Of a stretch of DNA of 14,079 nt, positions 7,175 through 13,873 are shown one piece after another (position 1 is the stretch's first letter; every line of letters starts with the position of its first letter). The stretch is from Flavobacteriaceae bacterium. GTDB taxonomy: Bacteria; Bacteroidota; Bacteroidia; Flavobacteriales; Flavobacteriaceae. A program made the translations under genes and the position numbers. Location of the stretch: the NCBI GenBank assembly GCA_030829155.1, contig JAURBD010000037.1:1-14079 (forward strand), written 5' to 3'. A model generated the notes under the pieces. It was not told the origin of the DNA. It did not search any database and saw only the letters and a list, made by a program, of their open reading frames with translations.

Positions 7175-7882
7175 CTAATTTTCAAGTTGTATTTCTTCAC
7201 CCGCTTTTAGGTTGAATTTTCTTCTGATTAAATAAACAAATAAATACAAAAAAGGAGTGTCTATTGCTGCAATAAGAACTTTAAAAATAAACCCTGAAGT
7301 TACTAATCCAATAAACAAATCCCAAGGCAATACTTGGAACAAACAAAGTAAAAGGATTACAGTAAAAGTGTCTAAAAACTGAGACGCAAAAGTTGAAAAA
7401 TTATTTCTTAACCAAAGATGCTTACCTTCTGTTTTATTTTTCCAAAAATGATAAATCCGAATATCAATAAATTGAGCAAATAAATAGGCAATCATAGATG
7501 CTAATACTGCCAAAGGAGACAAAGAAAAAACTTCAGAAAAAGTTTCATCATCTATTGGTGAAGTTTCTATGGCAGGAGCCGTATCAGCCATCAATAGTAT
7601 TCCAATTGAAAAAAAAGAAGCAAAAATACCTGCAACAACTACTTGATTTGCTTTCTTTTGACCATAAGTTTCAGAAATCAAATCGGTAATTAAAAAAGTA
7701 ATGGGATAAGGTAAAATACCTACGGATAGTTCAAATAAAGGGATATCAAAAAGGGTACTATCAATGGGATACCAATAAAAGAACTTTTGAAAAATCAAAT
7801 TCGAAACAACCAAGGAGGTAATAAAAAGCGCTGCCAAATATAAAAATATCTGATGAGCCAGGGATTTATCTTTTTGCTTCAT
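7175..7882 (-). CDS. yhhQ: Queuosine precursor transporter, VUT/YhhQ family
   Basis: Inner-membrane protein of the VUT (formerly DUF165) family; E. coli YhhQ takes up the queuosine precursors preQ0 and preQ1. About six hydrophobic segments are visible, starting near residues 11-31, 54-70, 80-99, 121-141, 171-187 and 190-219. Family signatures are present: ITFLITDLISETYGQKKANQ (61-80) and the polar helix with SQFLDTFTV (167-175). Length 235 is typical. The start codon at 7882 is immediately preceded by AGGAGG, itself overlapping the TAG stop of sppA, with no spacer. Gaps of 4 bp to sppA and 10 bp to rluF indicate one operon. Substrate assignment is by family only; a different purine-like substrate remains possible. 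Confidence 0.87.
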   Translation of the reverse strand: MKQKDKSLAHQIFLYLAALFITSLVVSNLIFQKFFYWYPIDSTLFDIPLFELSVGILPYPITFLITDLISETYGQKKANQVVVAGIFASFFSIGILLMADTAPAIETSPIDDETFSEVFSLSPLAVLASMIAYLFAQFIDIRIYHFWKNKTEGKHLWLRNNFSTFASQFLDTFTVILLLCLFQVLPWDLFIGLVTSGFIFKVLIAAIDTPFLYLFVYLIRRKFNLKAGEEIQLEN

Positions 7883-7886
7883 CCTC

Positions 7887-9659
7887 CTATTTGATGTCTA
7901 ATGAAAACGGAATTTCAGCTTGAATTCGTGGTATCTGTTTCTCTTGAATTTTGGAGGCCTCCAAAAAGTTTTTTAATTCACTAGGCAATGTTGATTTTAT
8001 CTTATTTTTGACTGAACCTAGGGGATTCATTAGACCAAAAATTTCATCAATATCAGTTTCAACTTTAGGATAAGAAGTAAGATTATAACTTTCAATTTCA
8101 GCCATTTCAGCAGCAGCTTTGAGGGCTTCGTTTAAACCTCCTAACTCATCAATAAGTCCGTTTTCTTTTGCCTGAACTCCAGTCCAAACTCTTCCTTGAG
8201 CAATTTCTTCAACCGCACTCATCGAGAGACCCCTCCCTTCAGAAACCCTTTCTTTAAAGGTCATATATATTTGCTCTATATTTTTTCGAACACTTTTTTG
8301 AAAACCTTCAGATAAAGATTCAAAAGGACTATATCCCATGGCATTTTTATGAGTCAAAACATGTTCAGCATTGATTCCTACATGATCTGTGAATCCTTTG
8401 AAGTTTGGTAAGGTTGCAAAAACACCTATTGAGCCAGTAACAGTCATGGGATCAGCAAATATTTTATCTGCACCACAAGCAATGTAGTAACCTCCGGATG
8501 CAGCAACATCACCCATAGATACCACCAAGGGTTTTTTCTTTTTTGCTTCTTGAAGGGCTTTCCACAAAATATCAGAGGTTAAAGCACTACCTCCAGGAGA
8601 GTTTACCCTTAAAACGATTGCTTTTATTCGCTTACTTTTTGTGGCTTCTTCAATTGCATCAACAAAAACCTCATCTCCAATTTGAGTTTCGCTTCCCTCT
8701 CCAAAAAGTATGGGTCCTTGCGCATATATGATTGCGATTTTATCTCGAACTCCTTTTTTATGAGCAGCATTACCGGACAGAAGGTTTCTGTAGCTAACTA
8801 GATTAAGATCTTCCGAATACTCGATTCCTATCTTATTTTTTAAATTATTGATGTAATCCGTTTTGTAACTCGTTTGATCGATTAATCCAGACTTTATTGC
8901 GTCTTCGGGCAGATTTGCTTGAAGCTCTGAAGCAATGGAATCCAACTTCTCAGTGGATATTTTTCTTTCTTGTGCAATCTCAGTAACAATATTATTCCAC
9001 AAAGACGAAATTAAAGATCCTATTTGCTCCCGATTGTCATCACTCATTTCGTTTGATAAATAAGGCTCAACTGCACTTTTATATTTTCCGTGACGAATAA
9101 CCTCCATTTTAAAGCCATATTCATCTTCAAAGTCTTTGAAATATAAAACTTCCGAAGCTAGACCTTTAAATTCTAGATTCCCGTTTGGATTGATAAACAA
9201 AGAATCTGCAGCCGAAGCTAAATAATATCCCTTTTGAGTAAAAAAATCTCCATAGGCTGAAATGAATTTTCCGCTTTCTTTGAAAGACAATAGAGCATCT
9301 CTAAGAGTTTTGGTTTGTGACCAACCCGCCATTAGATAATCACTTCTCAAATGAATCCCCTCTATTTTTTCATTGTTTTTGGCTAAATCAATTGCGTTAA
9401 CCAAATCCATCAACTTTATATTTTCTTCATCAAACCCAAAGCTAATTTGAAATTGTTCACTCTCAGGAACATTATCCATAATTGGCAAATCTAATTTTAA
9501 AGCCAAAATGCTATTTTCTTTAATCAAAGCTGGGGATCCTTCTTCTGAATCAACAAAACTTACCACACTCGCAATTATCATAAAAAAAAGTATTATACCG
9601 ATGACAAATGCAACAATAGTTCCTAAAAGTGATGCTAAAAAAGTACGCAAAAAATTCAT
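7887..9659 (-). CDS. sppA: Signal peptide peptidase SppA, 67K type (start corrected)
   Basis: Membrane-anchored serine protease that degrades leftover signal peptides; the long form has two tandem S49 domains. Numbered from the chosen ATG (590 residues), a single N-terminal anchor spans about residues 8-35. The catalytic Lys194 is in HGKYKSAVEPY of the first domain and Ser388 in AASGGYY of the second, as in the Ser-Lys dyad of E. coli SppA (Lys209/Ser409). An NSPGGSA motif precedes Ser388. An open frame reaches 9827 and would add 56 residues. I reject it because a perfect TATATTTG promoter element lies inside it 17 bp upstream of 9659, and the anchor-first MNFLRTFLASLLG start is natural for this family. 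First gene of the operon with the transporter and rluF; divergent from folK. Confidence 0.93.
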   Translation of the reverse strand: MNFLRTFLASLLGTIVAFVIGIILFFMIIASVVSFVDSEEGSPALIKENSILALKLDLPIMDNVPESEQFQISFGFDEENIKLMDLVNAIDLAKNNEKIEGIHLRSDYLMAGWSQTKTLRDALLSFKESGKFISAYGDFFTQKGYYLASAADSLFINPNGNLEFKGLASEVLYFKDFEDEYGFKMEVIRHGKYKSAVEPYLSNEMSDDNREQIGSLISSLWNNIVTEIAQERKISTEKLDSIASELQANLPEDAIKSGLIDQTSYKTDYINNLKNKIGIEYSEDLNLVSYRNLLSGNAAHKKGVRDKIAIIYAQGPILFGEGSETQIGDEVFVDAIEEATKSKRIKAIVLRVNSPGGSALTSDILWKALQEAKKKKPLVVSMGDVAASGGYYIACGADKIFADPMTVTGSIGVFATLPNFKGFTDHVGINAEHVLTHKNAMGYSPFESLSEGFQKSVRKNIEQIYMTFKERVSEGRGLSMSAVEEIAQGRVWTGVQAKENGLIDELGGLNEALKAAAEMAEIESYNLTSYPKVETDIDEIFGLMNPLGSVKNKIKSTLPSELKNFLEASKIQEKQIPRIQAEIPFSLDIK

Positions 9660-9675
9660 GAAAGTAATTTTTTTA

Positions 9676-9683
9676 CAAATATA
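9676..9683 (-). promoter_or_regulatory. Candidate -7 element of the sppA-yhhQ-rluF operon
   Basis: The minus strand reads TATATTTG, a perfect TAnnTTTG match, 16 bp upstream of the sppA ATG at 9659. It predicts a leader of roughly 10 nt. No good TTG -33 element lies at 17-23 bp; the upstream stretch is T-rich. The element falls within the longer open frame and is the main argument for the shorter SppA. Confidence 0.6.
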
Positions 9684-9884
9684 GGGTAAAACAAAAAAAA
9701 TTGGCCATGGTCTTTTGGATTTTAATTTGCTAATAACTTCATTTTGAATTGAAAAAAAGTAAATTAATTGAAGAAGGACAAATGCTAATATGAAAAAAAC
9801 CAACTGATAAAAGGTTTTTAAAATCAATAGTTATCCAAACAGTTGCACCGCTGCTATTTTTTGTTTTTTTTTACCGAAAAAAGT

Positions 9885-10379
9885 ATGGTTTATATTGCTC
9901 TAGGGAGTAATCAAGGAAATCGATTTGAATTTTTAGAAAAGGCTGTAAAACAGATTGGTACTAAAATAGGGACGATAAAAAGTATTTCTCCAGTTTATGA
10001 AACTGACGCATGGGGTTTCCAAGGCAATGCTTTTTTAAATGCTTGCTTAGAGCTTGAAACAAACAAAGGGGCGCTCAATATCATGGAGCTGTTGCTTTCA
10101 ATTGAAAACGAATTTGGCAGAAAACGAACCTTAGAAAAGGGATATCAATCTCGACCAATAGATTTAGATGTTTTATTGTACAAAAACGAAATCATCGATC
10201 ATAAACGTATACAAATTCCGCATCCACGAATGGAATTACGCCAATTTGTATTGACCCCATTATCCGACATTGCTTCAGAAATAAAACATCCAAAAATCAA
10301 AAAAAACATCAGAGAACTACAACTGAACTGCAAAGATGAATCTCCTCTAAAGCTTTGGGATGAATCCTTGAAATTCTAA
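9885..10379 (+). CDS. folK: 2-amino-4-hydroxy-6-hydroxymethyldihydropteridine diphosphokinase (HPPK)
   Basis: Cytosolic folate-pathway enzyme that transfers pyrophosphate from ATP to 6-hydroxymethyl-dihydropterin before condensation with pABA. From the ATG at 9885 it is 164 residues, close to the usual ~160. Visible motifs are IALGSNQGNR (4-13), SPVYETDAWG (35-44) and the pterin/magnesium site SRPIDLDVLLY (89-99). Asp93 and Asp95 are the metal-binding pair, and IPHPRM at 111-116 carries the conserved HPR. The open frame can be extended to a TTG at 9843, but that adds a 14-residue Phe-rich lead not expected before the beta-1 strand. The gene is divergent from sppA, and its last 4 bp overlap the opposing methyltransferase gene. 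No clear promoter was found: TATTTTTTG at 9855-9863 is one base longer than the consensus. Confidence 0.94.
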   Translation: MVYIALGSNQGNRFEFLEKAVKQIGTKIGTIKSISPVYETDAWGFQGNAFLNACLELETNKGALNIMELLLSIENEFGRKRTLEKGYQSRPIDLDVLLYKNEIIDHKRIQIPHPRMELRQFVLTPLSDIASEIKHPKIKKNIRELQLNCKDESPLKLWDESLKF

Positions 10380-10915
10380 TTTTGATTTATTTTTTGAAAA
10401 AAATCCCATGCAACCACTCCAGCAGTAACTGCAATGTTTAGAGAATGTTTTGCACCTTCCTGTGGAATTTCGATTACCCCAAGTGAAGCATTGATTACCT
10501 CTTGACTAACTCCTTTAATTTCATTTCCCAAAACAAAGGCATGAACTTTATTTTTCTTGGGTTGAAACTCATTCAATAAAACAGATTTCTCCGCTTGTTC
10601 TATTGACCAAATCAACACCCCATCTTGCTGAAGTTTTTCCAATAATTCTAAAGTGTCTTCAACATATTCCCAAGCTACAGACTCTGTAGCACCAAGAGCT
10701 GTTTTATGAATGTCCTTGTGCGGAGGTTGTGCAGTAATTCCGCAGAGATAAATTTTTTGGATTAGAAAAGCATCTGAACTCCTAAAAACAGATCCTATAT
10801 TATTTAAGCTCCTGATATTATCTAGAATTAAAATCAAAGGTGTTTTAGATGCTTTACGAACCTCTTCAACAGACTTTCGTTGGAGTTCTTTATTTTTTAA
10901 TTTTCTATGTTTCAC
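10376..10915 (-). CDS. TrmH/SpoU family RNA 2'-O-methyltransferase
   Basis: Single-domain SPOUT methyltransferase that uses S-adenosylmethionine to methylate a ribose 2'-OH in tRNA or rRNA; the exact target is not predictable. All three SpoU motifs are visible. Motif 1 is NIRSLNNIGSVFRSSDAF (33-50), with Asn39, Gly41 and Arg45. Motif 2 is FVLGNEIKGVS (127-137). Motif 3 is IPQEGAKHSLNIAVTAG (150-166), which reads SLNIA where the classical form is SLNVS. The 179-residue length leaves no separate N-terminal RNA-binding domain as in TrmB/RlmB-like members, only a basic 20-residue lead. The frame starts with GTG at 10915; no in-frame ATG lies nearby. A TAnnTTTG element ends 4 bp upstream of the GTG. 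It overlaps folK tail to tail by 4 bp and is divergent from mutS. Confidence 0.9.
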   Translation of the reverse strand: MKHRKLKNKELQRKSVEEVRKASKTPLILILDNIRSLNNIGSVFRSSDAFLIQKIYLCGITAQPPHKDIHKTALGATESVAWEYVEDTLELLEKLQQDGVLIWSIEQAEKSVLLNEFQPKKNKVHAFVLGNEIKGVSQEVINASLGVIEIPQEGAKHSLNIAVTAGVVAWDFFQKINQN

Positions 10916-10919
10916 AATT

Positions 10920-10927
10920 CAAAAATA
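10920..10927 (-). promoter_or_regulatory. Candidate -7 element for the TrmH-type gene
   Basis: The minus strand reads TATTTTTG (TAnnTTTG match) only 4 bp before the GTG start codon at 10915. If used, transcription would begin at or very near the start codon, giving a leaderless mRNA. No TTG -33 element stands at 17-23 bp, so a chance match in AT-rich DNA is quite possible. Confidence 0.35.
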
Positions 10928-10947
10928 AGGAAGTATTCATTAACGTT

Positions 10948-10976
10948 TTGTAAAATTTAAATATTGGCTACATTCG
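10948..10976 (+). promoter_or_regulatory. Candidate mutS promoter
   Basis: TTG at 10948-10950 (within TTTTG), an 18-bp spacer, then TACATTCG at 10969-10976. This is one mismatch from TAnnTTTG at consensus spacing. It lies 23 bp upstream of the TTG start codon of mutS and predicts a leader of about 15-20 nt. Confidence 0.55.
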
Positions 10977-10999
10977 CATATACCATTTAAAAAAAAACA

Positions 11000-13597
11000 T
11001 TGGCAAAAAAAGCTAAAGAAACCCCTTTAATGAAACAATACAACCAAATCAAGGCAAAATATCCTGATGCATTGTTGTTGTTTAGAGTTGGGGATTTTTA
11101 TGAGACATTTGGGTCTGATGCTATCAAAGCTGCAAAAATATTAGGGATCATCCTTACCAAACGTGGAGCAGGAAGTACTAGTGAAACCGAATTGGCAGGC
11201 TTTCCCCATCATTCACTCAATACTTACCTTCCAAAATTGGTTAAGGCTGGCTGCAGGGTTGCCATTTGTGATCAGTTGGAGGACCCAAAAATGACAAAAA
11301 CCATAGTCAAAAGAGGAGTTACAGAATTAATTACCCCCGGAGTTGCCTTAAATGACGATGTCTTAGAACAAAATAAAAACAATTATTTGGCTGCAGTGCT
11401 AGCAGGAAAAAAACATTGGGGGGTTTCTTTTTTAGATATTTCTACAGGAGATTTTATGACCAGTGAGGGGAATCTTGAGCACATTGATCAATTGCTTCAA
11501 AAATTCAATCCCAGTGAGGTATTGGTTTCAAAACCCAATAAAACTATTTTTTCAGAGCATTTTGGAAATCAATATGCAGTTTTTTATTTAGAAGATTGGA
11601 TTTTCCATACTGAGTTTTGCACCGAACTTTTGACTCAACATTTCCAAACCATCTCTTTAAAGGGATTTGGAGTAGATGGACTTGAATTAGGAACGATTAC
11701 CGCCGGAGCAATCCTTCACTATCTATCAGAAAATCAGCACAAGAGGTTACAACACATCCGTGCAATTCAAGCAATAAGCTCAGCGGACTATGTCGGGATT
11801 GACCGATTTACAGCCCGAAACTTAGAACTCCTCTACCCCAATTCTAGAGAGGGTGTAGCACTTATCGACGTGATTGATTATACATCAACTGCAATGGGAG
11901 CGAGAATGCTTAGAAACTGGGTGAGCTTCCCCCTAAAATCTATTTCAAAAATAGAAAAAAGACATCAGGTAATCAGTGCTTTTTCAGGGAACGAAAATGT
12001 TATGGATCAAGCCGTTTCATCTCTCAAAAACATCGGTGACATCGAGCGTCTTATGTCTAAAATCGCTACCCAAAAAATTGCTCCTCGAGAACTCGTACAA
12101 CTCAAAAACTCCCTATTGGAACTTCTTCCCCTAAAAACAAATTTAACGGAATCTTCAGAAGAAGTTTTAGAAGAAATGGGCTTAGGGCTTCACAATTGCG
12201 ATGCTCTTATCAATCGACTAAATGAAACTCTGAAAGAAGAAGCTCCAGTAAGTGTTTCAAAAGGCAATTTTATTGCCACAAATTATTCTAAAGAATTAGA
12301 TGAGCTCAGAAATTTACGCAAATCAGGAAAAGATCATCTGAATCAGATGCTTGAAAAAGAAACTCAGCGTACAGGAATAAGTTCTTTGAAAATTGCATTC
12401 AATAATGTATTTGGATATTATATAGAAGTACGAAATACCCATAAAGATAAAGTCCCCGAAGAATGGATCCGAAAGCAGACTTTGGTAAACGCCGAACGCT
12501 ACATAACGGAAGAATTGAAGGATTATGAAGCTAAGATCTTGGGAGCTGAAGATAAAATTCAGACTCTAGAGCTCGAATATTACGCAGATCTTCTCAAAAA
12601 TATTCAAGAATATCTGGGTGTTTTAAAACAAAATGCTATTCAAATTGCAATCCTAGACTGCTTGGTGGGATTTTCGTTGCTTGCTAAAAAGAAAAAGTAC
12701 AATTGCCCTGAACTCAATACAGAAACCGATTTGGAAATCAAGGAAGGTAGGCACCCTGTAATTGAAAACCAATTAAAAGTTGGAGAGTCCTATATTGCCA
12801 ACGATGTTACATTGAATCGCAACAAACAGCAAATCATCATGATTACTGGACCAAATATGTCTGGAAAATCTGCCTTACTGAGACAAACTGCTCTCATCGT
12901 AATCCTCGCACAAATGGGGAGTTTTGTTCCCGCTCAAGAGGTGAAAATGGGAATTGTAGATAAAATCTTTACCCGAGTAGGTGCTAGCGACAACATATCC
13001 CTTGGGGAATCCACTTTTATGGTTGAAATGAATGAGTCGGCGGCAATTCTAAATAATATTACCCAAAGCAGCCTGGTATTGCTCGATGAAATTGGAAGGG
13101 GAACCAGCACCTATGATGGAATTTCGATTGCTTGGGCAATCGCTGAATATTTGCATGAACACCCCGCACAGCCAAAAACTCTGTTTGCCACGCATTATCA
13201 CGAGTTGAACGAAATGAGCCAAAGCTTCGAGCGCATCAAAAACTTTAATGTTTCTGTAAAAGAACTGAAAGACAGTGTACTGTTTCTTCGGAAACTTGCT
13301 CCGGGTGGCAGTGCACATAGTTTTGGAATTCATGTTGCCAAAATGGCCGGGATGCCCAAGATGGTTTTAACAACTGCTAAACGGAAGCTAAAATTTCTGG
13401 AACAATCGCACCAAGAAGAAAACCGAAAAGATGCTTTAAAAAAAAGTACAGAGGACCTTCAACTAAGCTTTATCACTCTCGACGATCCCCTATTAGAAGC
13501 TCTTCGTGAGGAAATTAAAAACTTAGACATTGACACCCTAACCCCTGTAGAAGCACTAATGAAACTCAACGACATCAAGCGCCGTTTAAAAGGTTAA
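11000..13597 (+). CDS. mutS: DNA mismatch repair protein MutS
   Basis: Recognises base mismatches and small loops after replication and, with MutL, starts their repair. The N-terminal mismatch-recognition motif is GDFYETFG (31-38), with the intercalating Phe33 and Glu35 of F-x-E. The ATPase domain has Walker A GPNMSGKS (617-624), Walker B LLDEIGRG with Asp696/Glu697, and ATHYHEL downstream. The helix-turn-helix and C-terminal part complete an 865-residue MutS1 of normal length. The C-terminal VEALMKLNDIKRRL resembles the tetramerisation tail. The start is TTG at 11000, preferred to the next ATG (11030, codon 11) because the short basic MAKKAKETPL lead before MKQY fits the family and the spacing to the promoter is good. 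tRNA genes follow 67 bp later. Confidence 0.97.
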   Translation: MAKKAKETPLMKQYNQIKAKYPDALLLFRVGDFYETFGSDAIKAAKILGIILTKRGAGSTSETELAGFPHHSLNTYLPKLVKAGCRVAICDQLEDPKMTKTIVKRGVTELITPGVALNDDVLEQNKNNYLAAVLAGKKHWGVSFLDISTGDFMTSEGNLEHIDQLLQKFNPSEVLVSKPNKTIFSEHFGNQYAVFYLEDWIFHTEFCTELLTQHFQTISLKGFGVDGLELGTITAGAILHYLSENQHKRLQHIRAIQAISSADYVGIDRFTARNLELLYPNSREGVALIDVIDYTSTAMGARMLRNWVSFPLKSISKIEKRHQVISAFSGNENVMDQAVSSLKNIGDIERLMSKIATQKIAPRELVQLKNSLLELLPLKTNLTESSEEVLEEMGLGLHNCDALINRLNETLKEEAPVSVSKGNFIATNYSKELDELRNLRKSGKDHLNQMLEKETQRTGISSLKIAFNNVFGYYIEVRNTHKDKVPEEWIRKQTLVNAERYITEELKDYEAKILGAEDKIQTLELEYYADLLKNIQEYLGVLKQNAIQIAILDCLVGFSLLAKKKKYNCPELNTETDLEIKEGRHPVIENQLKVGESYIANDVTLNRNKQQIIMITGPNMSGKSALLRQTALIVILAQMGSFVPAQEVKMGIVDKIFTRVGASDNISLGESTFMVEMNESAAILNNITQSSLVLLDEIGRGTSTYDGISIAWAIAEYLHEHPAQPKTLFATHYHELNEMSQSFERIKNFNVSVKELKDSVLFLRKLAPGGSAHSFGIHVAKMAGMPKMVLTTAKRKLKFLEQSHQEENRKDALKKSTEDLQLSFITLDDPLLEALREEIKNLDIDTLTPVEALMKLNDIKRRLKG

Positions 13598-13647
13598 AAA
13601 AAACTTTTTTTCTAAATAAAACACTAAATTTTTCTTGATTTTTGTTT

Positions 13648-13655
13648 TACATTTG
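13648..13655 (+). promoter_or_regulatory. Candidate -7 element for the tRNA-Gly/tRNA-Leu unit
   Basis: TACATTTG followed by C, a perfect TAnnTTTG match, ends 9 bp before the first base of tRNA-Gly, the right distance for a transcript starting just upstream of the mature tRNA. The -33 region is only T-rich; the nearest TTG (13635-13637) is 10 bp upstream, too close. Confidence 0.65.
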
Positions 13656-13664
13656 CACCACTCT

Positions 13665-13736
13665 GCGAAAGTAGCTCAGGGGTAGAGCATCACCTTGCCA
13701 AGGTGAGGGTCGCGGGTTCAAATCCCGTCTTTCGCT
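13665..13736 (+). tRNA. tRNA-Gly (anticodon GCC)
   Basis: Complete 72-nt cloverleaf. Acceptor stem GCGAAAG pairs perfectly with CTTTCGC (13729-13735), leaving discriminator T at 13736. The anticodon stem TCACC/GGTGA encloses the loop TTGCCAA with anticodon GCC. The T arm is CGGG-TTCAAAT-CCCG within GCGGGTTCAAATCCCGT. The 3' CCA is not encoded. Confidence 0.97.
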
Positions 13737-13751
13737 CTACTACCATCTATT

Positions 13752-13836
13752 GCTCGAGTGGTGGAATTGGTAGACACGTTGGACTTAAAATCCAATGACC
13801 ATTGCGGTCGTGCGGGTTCAAGTCCCGCCTCGAGTA
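13752..13836 (+). tRNA. tRNA-Leu (anticodon TAA)
   Basis: Complete 85-nt class II tRNA. Acceptor GCTCGAG pairs with CTCGAGT (13829-13835), with a G-U pair at 1-72, and the discriminator is A at 13836. The anticodon stem TTGGA/TCCAA encloses CTTAAAA, anticodon TAA. A long variable arm (TGACCATTGCGGTCG region) and the T arm GCGGG-TTCAAGT-CCCGC follow. CCA is not encoded. It lies 15 bp after tRNA-Gly, so the two are probably co-transcribed. Confidence 0.97.
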
Positions 13837-13837
13837 C

Positions 13838-13873
13838 AAAAGGGAAACATCGAAAGATCGTTTCCCTTTTTTT
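13838..13873 (+). terminator. Intrinsic terminator of the tRNA unit
   Basis: An 11-bp stem AAAAGGGAAAC (13838-13848) pairs with GTTTCCCTTTT (13860-13870). It is continued by ATC/GAT closing a GAAA tetraloop (13852-13855), with one bulged C at 13859. The T run continues to 13873. The stem begins one base after the tRNA-Leu discriminator. The A-rich left arm means it could also work on the opposite strand. Confidence 0.88.

Noticed and set aside
9660..9827. 56-residue N-terminal extension of SppA with a second hydrophobic segment
   Set aside because: It contains the likely promoter element and precedes a natural anchor-first start at 9659, so I treat it as intergenic DNA that happens to be open.
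9843..9884. TTG-initiated 14-residue extension of FolK
   Set aside because: It encodes a Phe-rich lead unlike HPPK proteins, and the conserved VYIALGSN strand begins right after the ATG at 9885.
13049..13333. 94-codon minus-strand open frame inside mutS
   Set aside because: It lies opposite the conserved ATPase domain of MutS, whose codon constraints explain it. No family resemblance is seen.
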